Part shown: in pieces, positions 1-6,036 of the stretch
Numbering within the stretch: the stretch's first letter is position 1
Layout of the letters: the number at the start of each line of letters is the position of its first letter
Source of the DNA: an uncultured Oscillospiraceae bacterium
GTDB taxonomy: Bacteria; Bacillota; Clostridia; Oscillospirales; Oscillospiraceae
Direction of reading: 5' to 3'
Assembly: GCA_934589665.1 (NCBI GenBank)
Contig: CAKTOJ010000042.1
Location: 1 to 12,836, forward strand
Length of the DNA stretch: 12,836 nt
The notes under the pieces: generated by a model
The model's database searches: none
Told to the model about the DNA's origin: nothing
What the model saw: only the letters and a program-made list of their open reading frames with translations
Position numbers and translations under genes: made by a program

Positions 1-161
1 AATCGGCTGATGTCTCCGATCTCGCTGAGGATGTACGCGCCAAGGGTCGGGCCGATGCCGGTGATGGTAGTGATCGGTGTGTCCAAGGTCTCCATGATCT
101 CAGCGATTTTGCGGTCCATTTCTTGAACCTGCTGTTTCAAGAAAACGAGGTGCTTTGCATA
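1..161 (-). pseudogene. IS110-family transposase remnant (C-terminal transposase_20 region, partial)
   Basis: Read on the minus strand, this stretch is open from 161 to the window edge. It encodes a helical lead-in (KHLVFLKQQVQEMDRKIAEI) followed by TITGIGPTLGAYILSEIGD. The G-I-G-P-x-x-[AG] plus A-x-[IL]-L-x-E-I-G-D pattern is the hallmark of the C-terminal helix-hairpin-helix-like domain of IS110/IS1111 transposases (transposase_20). Directly upstream the frame is closed by TGA (162-164). There is no N-terminal DEDD nuclease domain on the right, only AT-rich non-coding DNA, so the gene is truncated at its 5' end. A bridge RNA 5' of the transposase, if the parent element had one there, would also be lost. 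The protein continues leftward out of the window, so the other end cannot be judged. The family call is firm; that it is dead is an inference from the missing N-terminus. Confidence 0.75.
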
Positions 162-331
162 TCAGCACATTGCCAAATGTCAAGATTTTGTTAAGCAAAT
201 ATATTTATTACAGGTGTTTCCCACTCATAATGCAATGGGAAATGCGCTTTATTTCCGTCGTTTGAAAAACTTTGTTGCTTTTTATCGGCTCTTTTCGTTG
301 AAATACCGGCCGATTTCCGGTGCAGGCACAC

Positions 332-364
332 AAAAAGAGACGCTTTCCGAAGAAAGCGTCTCTT
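332..364 (-). terminator. Intrinsic terminator of the 377-1132 membrane-protein gene
   Basis: A 13-bp perfect stem pairs 335-347 with 352-364. On the minus strand the loop reads UUCG closed by C-G, the very stable cUUCGg tetraloop. It is followed on the minus strand by TTTTTGTG. It begins 12 bases after the stop codon of the minus-strand gene, so it is that gene's rho-independent terminator. Confidence 0.9.
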
Positions 365-376
365 GGTGATGTTTTC

Positions 377-1132
377 TTACAGCATTTTCACCGTGTACCA
401 GACGGCAAGCAGGAACAGCAGCACCGCCGCACCCCAGATCACATAATAGGCCGCGCCCGCAAACAGCGAAAGCACAATGGCAATGACGCACACGGCCAGC
501 ACGGCATAGGTGAGCGTATAGTTTGCCTTTGCGGGGAAAACGGGCGTTCCCTTATACATGCCGCCCTGCTTTTGCAGCATGGCAACGAATACAGCCAGCG
601 CGATCACCAGCACCACCATGCCCCAGCAGCAGATCTTCACCAGACCGGAGAGGGACGCGCTGCCGTGATTGAGCAGCACCGCAGCAGCAAGCGCCGCAGC
701 AAGGCTGACTGTCTGCACGGCAAATTCGTGCGGATAGAGCAGGGAAACCACGGCCAGCAGCATCAGCACCGGAACGAGCACGCACATGGCAGTCGTACCG
801 GCGGGATAGATCTTACGCATGACCAGAGAGGAAAACGCAAAGAACGCGCCGAGGCCTGTGAGCCAGCGGCCCAGCGCCGCATGCTTTTTGAGCACGGCCA
901 GCAGTACAACGCCCGCCGCAAGAGCCGCGGCGCCCACCCAGATCATCACGTCAAGGTAGTAGGAGACCGCCACCATCTGGTCGATCGTTCCCTTGACAAA
1001 GTAGTTACTGAGCATGAGCAGATAAAACTCTGCAATAAAGCCCGCAGTGAAAAGTGTCAGCGCACGGTTAAGATTCCGGTCGTTCTTCGCAAGGCGCGCC
1101 TCGCGCTTGGGATTGTTCTTTTTTGCTGCCAT
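377..1132 (-). CDS. Uncharacterised polytopic membrane protein, 251 aa
   Basis: I do not recognise this family. The protein starts with a strongly basic cytoplasmic-looking tail (MAAKKNNPKREARLAKNDRN). About seven or eight hydrophobic segments follow, separated by short loops, for example around residues 26-45, 56-80, 90-108, 115-133, 140-156, 170-188, 205-226 and 228-248. No catalytic motif, cysteine pair or ligand signature stands out. The positive-inside rule puts the N-terminus in the cytoplasm. The start is supported by GGAGGT nine bases upstream (acctcc at 1142-1147 on the plus strand). The gene is monocistronic, with a promoter at 1208-1236 and a terminator at 332-364. It diverges from thiN, but nothing in its sequence shows that it transports thiamine, so that link would be speculation. 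The opposite-strand ORF over the same bases is a shadow. Confidence 0.85.
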   Translation of the reverse strand: MAAKKNNPKREARLAKNDRNLNRALTLFTAGFIAEFYLLMLSNYFVKGTIDQMVAVSYYLDVMIWVGAAALAAGVVLLAVLKKHAALGRWLTGLGAFFAFSSLVMRKIYPAGTTAMCVLVPVLMLLAVVSLLYPHEFAVQTVSLAAALAAAVLLNHGSASLSGLVKICCWGMVVLVIALAVFVAMLQKQGGMYKGTPVFPAKANYTLTYAVLAVCVIAIVLSLFAGAAYYVIWGAAVLLFLLAVWYTVKML

Positions 1133-1207
1133 CTATTCTTGACCTCCGAAGGTTTTCGTTCGTATCACCGAATTCGATGTCCTGTCGACATAAGCTCGGA
1201 TTTTGTT

Positions 1208-1236
1208 ATATTAGCAGATTCTATTGAAATTTGCAA
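1208..1236 (-). promoter_or_regulatory. Sigma-A-type promoter for the 251-aa membrane protein
   Basis: On the minus strand, TTGCAA (1231-1236) is followed after 17 bp by TAATAT (1208-1213). A TGC precedes the latter, as in an extended -10. Transcription would start near 1201, giving a leader of about 70 nt before the ATG at 1132. Confidence 0.55.
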
Positions 1237-1289
1237 GGTTAATTTCATCCATTGCGGATTTACATTTTCTGCACGCAGCCCATCCTCCC

Positions 1290-1318
1290 TTGCAATCCGC
1301 ACCAGCCTGCGGTACAAT
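1290..1318 (+). promoter_or_regulatory. Sigma-A-type promoter for thiN
   Basis: TTGCAA (1290-1295), a 17-bp spacer and TACAAT (1313-1318) lie about 38 bases before the thiN start. The predicted leader is only about 30 nt, too short for a TPP riboswitch, and none of the conserved THI-element sequences is seen upstream. Confidence 0.65.
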
Positions 1319-1355
1319 AAGCGGCAAATAAGATGTTTTGAAGGGAGAAGAGGAT

Positions 1356-1991
1356 ATGAAACGCTGCTTTGTCTATGCTGCCGGCACCTTCTACGGTCTG
1401 CGTGAGCGCCCACGGGAGGGCGACCTTCAAATCGCCGCGGATGCGGGGCTGCGGCTGTGCAGGCAGGCGGGGCTGCGGCCCGACCTTGTGCTCGGCGATT
1501 TTGATTCAATGGATGTGTCTGAGGCTCCGGCAGACTGCATCCGCGTGCCGGTGGAAAAGGACGACACAGACAGCATGCTTGCCCTGCGCGAGGGGCTCAA
1601 GCGGGGCTGCGACGAGTTTTATCTCTACGGCGCGACCGGCGGCGCGCGCCTTGATCACACACTGTCTAATCTTCAGTCGCTCGCGTTTCTCCGCCGCCAC
1701 GGCGCGCACGGGTACCTCTATGACCGGGATTTTGTCTATACCGTCATCGAAAACGAAACGCTCACGCTCACGCGCGAGGTGGAGTGGGGCATCGTGTCGC
1801 TCTTCTCCATGGGCTCCGCCGCCGAGCATGTCACGCTCTCAGGCTTGCAGTATCCGCTCACGGACGATACGCTCTCCTGCGATTTTCCGCTGGGTGTGAG
1901 CAATCACTTCATCGCTCCGGAGGCACGCATCTCGGTGGGCCGCGGCCCGCTGCTCGTCGGCTGGGAGCTGAAAAAGCAGGAAAAGGAATAA
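1356..1991 (+). CDS. thiN: Thiamine pyrophosphokinase (thiamine diphosphokinase)
   Basis: The enzyme transfers pyrophosphate from ATP to thiamine to make thiamine diphosphate, the cofactor used by enzymes such as the phosphoketolase at the right end of this window. The 211-residue protein has the usual bacterial TPK length and motifs: AADAG (27-31), the metal/ATP-binding DLVLGDFDS (43-51), KDDTD (68-72), GATGGARLDH (92-101) and the C-terminal substrate-binding SNHF (182-185). The C-terminal half is the beta-rich thiamin-binding domain. An in-frame TTG at 1338 would add six residues. The ATG at 1356 is preferred because AAGGGAG (1341-1347) sits eight bases before it. In many Bacillota thiN follows rpe and rsgA. 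Here it stands alone with its own promoter and a terminator at 2047-2084. A salvage role for imported thiamine is known for the family. Confidence 0.95.
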   Translation: MKRCFVYAAGTFYGLRERPREGDLQIAADAGLRLCRQAGLRPDLVLGDFDSMDVSEAPADCIRVPVEKDDTDSMLALREGLKRGCDEFYLYGATGGARLDHTLSNLQSLAFLRRHGAHGYLYDRDFVYTVIENETLTLTREVEWGIVSLFSMGSAAEHVTLSGLQYPLTDDTLSCDFPLGVSNHFIAPEARISVGRGPLLVGWELKKQEKE

Positions 1992-2046
1992 GATATCAAG
2001 CATATTAAATTCCCTTGGGGTGGATCGGCCGCAGGAAGCGGAACCC

Positions 2047-2084
2047 AAAAAGAAAGCCACGACAAAAGTCGCGGCTTTCTTTTT
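2047..2084. terminator. Bidirectional terminator between thiN and tRNA-Leu
   Basis: AAAAAGAAAGCC and GGCTTTCTTTTT form the outer stem. An A/C mismatch separates it from an inner CGAC/GTCG stem with an AAAA loop (2064-2067). T-runs lie on both strands, so it can end thiN transcripts (plus) and tRNA-Leu transcripts (minus). Its right edge touches the last base of the tRNA CCA tail. Confidence 0.9.
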
Positions 2085-2167
2085 GGTGCGGGCATGGGGA
2101 CTTGAACCCCAACGCCAAAGGCACGAGAACCTAAATCTCGCATGTCTGCCAATTCCATCATGCCCGC
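2084..2167 (-). tRNA. tRNA-Leu (anticodon UAG), CCA encoded
   Basis: The acceptor arms GCGGGCA (2161-2167 on the minus strand) and TGCCCGC (2088-2094) pair fully, followed by discriminator A and a genome-encoded CCA (2084-2086). The anticodon stem CGAGA/TCTCG encloses the loop TTTAGGT, giving anticodon UAG. It therefore reads CUA and, by wobble, other CUN leucine codons. A long variable arm (TGCC-ttt-GGCG type) marks it as a class II tRNA, as expected for Leu. The T arm is TGGGG-TTCAAGT-CCCCA. The gene is intact, so it has not been broken by an insertion at its 3' end. Confidence 0.97.
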
Positions 2168-2227
2168 GCATACTGTTATAGTGTATCACAGCTTTGTGGA
2201 CGCGGCAACAAAAATTTCAAACCGCCC

Positions 2228-2257
2228 CTTCCTTTTTGAGAAATGTGAAAAAGGAAG
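2228..2257. repeat. 10-bp perfect inverted repeat upstream of the CIRCE element
   Basis: CTTCCTTTTT (2228-2237) and AAAAAGGAAG (2248-2257) form a perfect dyad around a 10-base spacer and end four bases before CIRCE. The stem is AT-rich with no following T-run beyond the stem, so it is not a typical terminator. Its position over the likely -35 region suggests an operator. It does not match the CtsR heptad repeat. Confidence 0.6.
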
Positions 2258-2264
2258 AATTTTA
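2236..2264 (+). promoter_or_regulatory. Candidate promoter for hsp20
   Basis: TTGAGA (2236-2241) lies 17 bp before ATTTTA (2259-2264), which overlaps the left arm of CIRCE. That arrangement would let HrcA block the promoter. The -10 box is weak. A CATAAT at 2293-2298 is a better -10 but lacks a -35 at the right distance. Confidence 0.35.
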
Positions 2265-2288
2265 GCACTCTCTATTCAAGAGTGCTAA
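2262..2288. promoter_or_regulatory. CIRCE element (HrcA operator)
   Basis: TTAGCACTC (2262-2270), nine bases, then GAGTGCTAA (2280-2288). This is an exact match to the CIRCE consensus TTAGCACTC-N9-GAGTGCTAA bound by the heat-shock repressor HrcA. It lies 116 bases before the Hsp20 start codon and points to heat induction of that gene by release of HrcA. Confidence 0.97.
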
Positions 2289-2404
2289 AATTCATAATCC
2301 GTTCATAAAAAGAAGTATCTTTGGTCATAATTCCCGCCTAAACTTACAGTCAAGAAAAAAGAAAGGGCGAGCCCCAAGCGACCACCCGCAAGGAGGTTTT
2401 TAAT

Positions 2405-2848
2405 ATGTTTGAACTCAGACCCTATCGTAACAGCAATGACCACATGACTGCTTATGATCCCTTCCGTGATATGGAAGCGCTGGAGCGCGCGTTCTTCGGC
2501 AACCGCGACTTCCTCGGCGACGTCGGTACGTTCAAGACCGATATCCGCGATGAAGGCGATCACTATCTGCTCGAGGCCGATCTGCCTGGCATGAAGAAAG
2601 AGGACATCGCCATCGATATTGACGGCGACAATCTGACGATCCGTGCCGAGCGCAAGAGCGAGCACGAGGAGAAGAGCAAGGATTACGTCCGCTGCGAGCG
2701 CAGCTACGGCAGCTATGCCAGAAGCTTTGACATCTCGGGGATTCAGGCCGACGGCATCAAAGCCGGCTACAGCGACGGCGTTCTGACGCTGACCATGCCC
2801 AAGAAGGCAGCGGAGGTCTCCACCACGCGTCGCTTGAGCATCGAGTAA
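2405..2848 (+). CDS. Small heat shock protein, Hsp20/alpha-crystallin family
   Basis: This is an ATP-independent cytoplasmic holdase of 147 residues, a normal length for the family. The N-terminal arm (1-40) contains the aromatic YDPFRDMEALERAFF segment. The alpha-crystallin domain spans about 42-135, with ADLPGMKKEDI (58-68), the beta-strand DNLTIRAER (75-83) and the signature GVLTLTMPK (125-133). The short tail ends in RRLSIE, whose L-x-I (144-146) fits the [IVL]-x-[IVL] motif that docks neighbouring subunits in oligomers. AAGGAGG (2390-2396) precedes the ATG by eight bases, a strong ribosome binding site. The gene is monocistronic under a perfect CIRCE element and ends at a strong hairpin. 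The long leader (2289-2404) has no ORF. It could hold an RNA thermometer, but I cannot show one by eye. Confidence 0.97.
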   Translation: MFELRPYRNSNDHMTAYDPFRDMEALERAFFGNRDFLGDVGTFKTDIRDEGDHYLLEADLPGMKKEDIAIDIDGDNLTIRAERKSEHEEKSKDYVRCERSYGSYARSFDISGIQADGIKAGYSDGVLTLTMPKKAAEVSTTRRLSIE

Positions 2849-2881
2849 GGCGCATGCCGCATAAGAGCGAACGAAAAAAGG

Positions 2882-2918
2882 AAAGCCGCGGGACGCATTT
2901 CGCGTCCCGCGGCTTTTT
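2882..2918. terminator. Terminator of hsp20, shared with the convergent recombinase gene
   Basis: A 15-bp perfect stem, AAAGCCGCGGGACGC (2882-2896) with GCGTCCCGCGGCTTT (2902-2916) and a five-base loop, is followed by TT. The upstream CGAAAAAAGG gives a T-rich tract on the minus strand. It therefore probably works both ways. The final T residues overlap the stop codon of the minus-strand recombinase. Confidence 0.9.
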
Positions 2919-4116
2919 ACTGTCTCTGAAAGGCTCGATCCATGGCCCGATAAAAGCTGTCTGCTGCGCGGAGCGCATCCGCCTGCTCAACATGCGTGTA
3001 GATCTTTGTGATGACGTCAGGGGAATTATCGCCCAAGATCCGCTGAATTACGTTGATCGGCTGCCGGTCGAGCACAAGGCGGGTGCACATGGTATGGCGG
3101 AATTTATAAAATGTGACGTGCCGCCGCTCCATGCCGCAGGCCCTGCGGTAGCGCTGGAGCAGCGCTTCGCAGCCGCTCAGGCTGCGAAACTTTCCGCCGC
3201 GTCCCGGAAAAATAAAGCGGCTGCGTGCACGCGCGCGGCTCCCGCTTTTTTTCAATTCCTTTTTCCACGTGCAGAGCGCCTCGACCGCCGTGTCCGACAG
3301 CCGAAGCTCCCTTGTGCTGTACTCTGATTTCGGCACGCTCAATACGCTCCGGCTTTCGGCGGCCTTGCGTAGATCCCGGATCTGCGCATATTCCCTTGTG
3401 ACCGCCTGATAAACGCGCACCGTCTTTTTTGTGGGATCAAAGGCGCTCCACTCCAGGCCGAGCAGCTCTCCCGGCCGCATCCCCGTGCAGGCAAGCACGG
3501 CAAACATGGTGTAGAGCTCTGTGCTGTAGGCCCTGCTGGTGCGCAGGAGCTCTTCGATGTCCTGCGGAGAATAAACCTTATCCGGTTCCTCCCTGCGCGG
3601 CTTCGTGCTCCGCTCCGGCTCCCAGAACGCGGTCGGATCGGACGGGATGTCCCCCGCCTTATAGGCGGCGGCGAACACAGCGCGCACGCCGGCGCAGATC
3701 AGGCGCAGGCTGCTTTTGGCATATCTTCCAGAGATGCGGCGAAACGCCGCGCGGAGGTCTGCCTCGGTAATTTCCGTGATCTTTCTCTTCCCAATGAATT
3801 CGGCAAGCACGCCCGCACCCTGACGGTAATTGTTCGTTGTGCGTGAGCGGGCGCGCTTGACGCCGCAGTTGAGCGCCTTTACCGCGTAGGCCTCAAAGGT
3901 CAGCGGGGTGTAGTGCCCGTCCCCCTCCGGCGCTGCGCCGCCGGCTGGCTCACAGCCAAGGATATGCGCGATGCTCCGCGCCGTGATATACTCCCTGCCG
4001 CCGGCCTGAACGCTTTTAAGCAGTCCCTCACCCGCCATCGTGTCCACCTCACGCTTTGTGACGCCGAGATACCGCGCGGCGGCCTGACGGGTCAGCAGCT
4101 GTCCCTGATTTTTCAT
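2917..4116 (-). CDS. Orphan tyrosine recombinase/integrase with N-terminal excisionase-like HTH
   Basis: This 399-aa phage-integrase-family recombinase would cut and rejoin DNA through a covalent 3'-phosphotyrosine. Residues 5-55 (LLTRQAAARYLGVTKREVD... to HIL) are a winged-helix/excisionase-like DNA-binding domain. Residues about 70-165 are the SAM-like core-binding domain. The catalytic domain is about 180-385. Box I is TGMRPGELLGLEW with R214, and K263 lies in VPKSEYSTREL. Box II is YKFRHT, where R340 is present but the usual His of HxxR is Tyr337. The LGH position is LGD (D363). The nucleophile is Y373 in KIYTHV. The ATG at 4116 is chosen over an upstream ATG (4176) because GAGAGGGG precedes it at the right distance. 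No relaxase, phage genes, att repeats or cargo are visible around it, and no convincing promoter upstream. It may be a stranded integrase or a domesticated one. Confidence 0.93.
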   Translation of the reverse strand: MKNQGQLLTRQAAARYLGVTKREVDTMAGEGLLKSVQAGGREYITARSIAHILGCEPAGGAAPEGDGHYTPLTFEAYAVKALNCGVKRARSRTTNNYRQGAGVLAEFIGKRKITEITEADLRAAFRRISGRYAKSSLRLICAGVRAVFAAAYKAGDIPSDPTAFWEPERSTKPRREEPDKVYSPQDIEELLRTSRAYSTELYTMFAVLACTGMRPGELLGLEWSAFDPTKKTVRVYQAVTREYAQIRDLRKAAESRSVLSVPKSEYSTRELRLSDTAVEALCTWKKELKKSGSRARARSRFIFPGRGGKFRSLSGCEALLQRYRRACGMERRHVTFYKFRHTMCTRLVLDRQPINVIQRILGDNSPDVITKIYTHVEQADALRAADSFYRAMDRAFQRQ

Positions 4117-4278
4117 AAATGTCCCCTCTCTTTTCTCTGCCGCCAGGCCGCGGTCAAGCGGCCGGAGCGCGTACACATTTCCCCGGATGGCGGCTGTAAT
4201 GAATATTTAAAGACCACAGGAGCGGCGGAAAAGCAAGACTCCATCCGAGTGTTAACCAGACGGAGCGGGAGGCTTCTA

Positions 4279-4306
4279 TTGATTTTTCCTGCCGGATCGG
4301 TATAAT
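4279..4306 (+). promoter_or_regulatory. Sigma-A promoter for sdaAB-sdaAA
   Basis: TTGATT (4279-4284), a 16-bp spacer and a perfect TATAAT (4301-4306). Transcription would start near 4313, giving a leader of about 33 nt. The remaining divergent spacer (4117-4278) shows no recognised operator. Confidence 0.8.
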
Positions 4307-4345
4307 GAAGCCTGTCGGCTGCGCCGTCGGAAGGGAGAAACCGCG

Positions 4346-5044
4346 ATGAATATATTTGATATTCTGGGCCCCGTGATGGTCGGGCCCTCCAGCTCGCATA
4401 CAGCAGGCGCCGCGCGCATCGGCGCGATGGCCCGCACGCTGCTCGGCGAGGATGTCGGCGAGGCGAAGATCCATCTCCACGGCTCGTTTGCTGAAACCGG
4501 CAGGGGACACGGCACGGATCGCGCACTGGTGGCTGGCCTGCTGGGCATGAAGCCGGATGACCTGCGCATCCCGAACGCCTTCGACGAGGCGAAGAAAGCG
4601 GGACTGCGCTTCACCATCGATGAGATCGACCTGCGCGACGCGCACCCGAACACCGCTCTGCTTGAACTGACGGGCGTGAACGGCCGTCAGATGACCGTTC
4701 AGGCCTCCTCACTCGGCGGCGGACGGATCATGGTCAATAGGCTCGACGGGATCGAGGTCAACTTTTCCGGTGAGAGCAATACCCTCGTCGTGCGCAATCA
4801 GGACGAGTACGGCTCGGTCGCCGCAGTGACGAGCATTTTAAACCAGCTGCGCGTGAATGTGGCAAATATGAGCGTGCACCGCCACAAGCGCGGCGGCGAC
4901 GCGCTGATGGTCATTGAGACCGATCAGCACATTAAGCCAAAGCAGGTGGAGTTCATCTCCGAGCTGCCCGGTATTCTGGGTGTGACCTATTACGATAAGG
5001 AGGACGACGAGGATGGCTCTGGCTTCGATGAGCGAAATCTTTGA
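4346..5044 (+). CDS. sdaAB: L-serine ammonia-lyase, iron-sulfur-dependent, beta subunit
   Basis: This is the beta subunit of the cytoplasmic [4Fe-4S] L-serine dehydratase, which converts L-serine to pyruvate and ammonia. The 232-residue protein opens with the family signature NIFDILGPVMVGPSSSHTAG (2-21), a serine/phosphate-like anion-binding loop. It continues with LHGSFAETGRGHGTDRALV. A C-terminal ACT domain begins around residue 150 (NTLVVRNQDEYGSVAAVTSI), as in the clostridial and Bacillus two-subunit enzymes. AAGGGAG (4331-4337) precedes the ATG. Its 3' end overlaps sdaAA by 32 bases, so the two chains are translated from one message and probably coupled. The order beta then alpha is usual in Bacillota. 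Confidence 0.96.
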   Translation: MNIFDILGPVMVGPSSSHTAGAARIGAMARTLLGEDVGEAKIHLHGSFAETGRGHGTDRALVAGLLGMKPDDLRIPNAFDEAKKAGLRFTIDEIDLRDAHPNTALLELTGVNGRQMTVQASSLGGGRIMVNRLDGIEVNFSGESNTLVVRNQDEYGSVAAVTSILNQLRVNVANMSVHRHKRGGDALMVIETDQHIKPKQVEFISELPGILGVTYYDKEDDEDGSGFDERNL

Positions 5045-5897
5045 GCGGATGGAGAAAAACGGTCAGGACTTCTGGGAGGTCGTCCTTGCCGACGATATGG
5101 ATGAGCGCCAGGTCAGCCGCGAGGCAAGCATGGCAAAGATGCTCACAACATGGCAGGCCATGCAGGACGCGGCGGACAGCTACACGGGACGCAAGCACTC
5201 GGTGAGTGGCCTTGTCGGCGGTGACGGCATGAAGATGCGTCAGTATAATTTCCGGGGCTGCGCCATGACCGGCGGCTATGTCAGCGAGGTCATCGCCGAA
5301 GCACTTTCCATGGCCGAATCCAACGCCTGCATGCGCCGCATCGTCGCGGCGCCTACGGCGGGTGCATGCGGTGTACTGCCGGCAGTGCTGCTGCCGCTGT
5401 GCAAGTATGATGAGCTCACGCAGCACCAGCTGCTCGAAGCGCTGTATGTCGCTGCGGGCATTGGTTCGGTCATCGCCTATAAGGCGAGCATCGCGGGCGC
5501 GTCGGGCGGCTGTCAGGCCGAGATCGGCACGGCGTCTGCCATGGCGGCAGGCGCGCTCGTCGCACTGCGCGGCGGAAACGGTGAGCAGATCGGTCATGCG
5601 GTGGCCATGGCGCTCAAGAACCTGATGGGACTGGTATGCGACCCGGTCGCGGGTCTGGTCGAGGTGCCCTGCGTCAAGCGCAATGTCGTCGGTGCGGTCA
5701 ATGCCGTCAGTGCGGCGGACATGGCGCTGGCGGGCATCGAGAGCCGTATTCCGGTTGACGAGGTCATCGACGCAATGGGCGAGGTCGGGCGGCGCATGCC
5801 GGTAGAGCTGCGGGAAACGGCGCTCGGCGGCCTTGCCGCGACGCCGACCGGGCGGCGCATTGCCGAGGAGCAGAGCGCCGCGCGCACGGCGATATAA
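5013..5897 (+). CDS. sdaAA: L-serine ammonia-lyase, iron-sulfur-dependent, alpha subunit
   Basis: This is the catalytic alpha subunit, 294 aa, carrying the [4Fe-4S] cluster that binds and activates serine. Key stretches are RIVAAPTAGACGVLPAVLL (C119), ASGGCQAEIG (C167) and LVCDPVAGLVEVPC (C209, C220). The spacing C167-C209-C220 (42 and 11 residues) is the arrangement of the three cluster cysteines known for the family. The start at 5013 is supported by AAGGAGG (4997-5003), nine bases upstream inside sdaAB. A second ATG at 5028 lacks such a site. The gene ends at a strong terminator. With sdaAB it provides serine catabolism to pyruvate. No dedicated serine transporter or regulator lies alongside. 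Confidence 0.96.
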   Translation: MALASMSEIFERMEKNGQDFWEVVLADDMDERQVSREASMAKMLTTWQAMQDAADSYTGRKHSVSGLVGGDGMKMRQYNFRGCAMTGGYVSEVIAEALSMAESNACMRRIVAAPTAGACGVLPAVLLPLCKYDELTQHQLLEALYVAAGIGSVIAYKASIAGASGGCQAEIGTASAMAAGALVALRGGNGEQIGHAVAMALKNLMGLVCDPVAGLVEVPCVKRNVVGAVNAVSAADMALAGIESRIPVDEVIDAMGEVGRRMPVELRETALGGLAATPTGRRIAEEQSAARTAI

Positions 5898-5923
5898 AAA
5901 CATAGGAGAACGCCCTTTCAGCA

Positions 5924-5978
5924 AGCCGGCGCTCTGGCACGGAAATTGTGTCAGAGCGCCGGCTTTGCCTATTTTTTT
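5924..5978 (+). terminator. Terminator of the sdaAB-sdaAA operon
   Basis: A stem of about 17 bp pairs AGCCGGCGCTCTG-G-CAC (5924-5940) with GTG-T-CAGAGCGCCGGCT (5948-5964), including one G-T wobble, around a seven-base loop. TTGCCTATTTTTTT follows, so the main T-run is displaced by about seven bases. Confidence 0.85.
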
Positions 5979-6036
5979 ATAGGGTAATGGATGTTACGAT
6001 GAACTTACCGAAAACAAGAAAAGGAAGGCATCCTCT

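Noticed and set aside
217..242. 7-bp inverted repeat TTTCCCA...TGGGAAA in the AT-rich gap
   Set aside because: Short, AT-rich, with a 12-base loop and no T-run. It could arise by chance and matches no known site.
1141..1355. TPP riboswitch upstream of thiN
   Set aside because: No THI-box sequences are seen, and the predicted leader is only about 30 nt.
320..1405. 361-codon plus-strand frame opposite the membrane-protein gene
   Set aside because: It crosses a terminator, two promoters and the thiN start. Its composition (His/Arg/Gln-rich) is typical of an antisense shadow of a hydrophobic gene.
2084..2167. tRNA-Leu as the attachment site of the nearby integrase
   Set aside because: The tRNA is intact, hsp20 and two terminators lie between it and the integrase, and I saw no second copy of the tRNA 3' end in the window.
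2854..3327. 157-codon plus-strand frame after hsp20
   Set aside because: It starts just upstream of and reads through the hsp20 terminator hairpin, and it is antisense to the recombinase catalytic domain.
4117..4278. Possible promoter or operator for the recombinase in the divergent spacer
   Set aside because: TTGCTT (4231-4236, minus strand) and TTTAAATATT are present, but the spacing is wrong (about 19-20 bp or more). Nothing else is convincing.
4953..5924. 323-codon minus-strand frame opposite sdaAA
   Set aside because: Shadow of a strongly conserved gene; Arg/His-rich with no recognisable motif.
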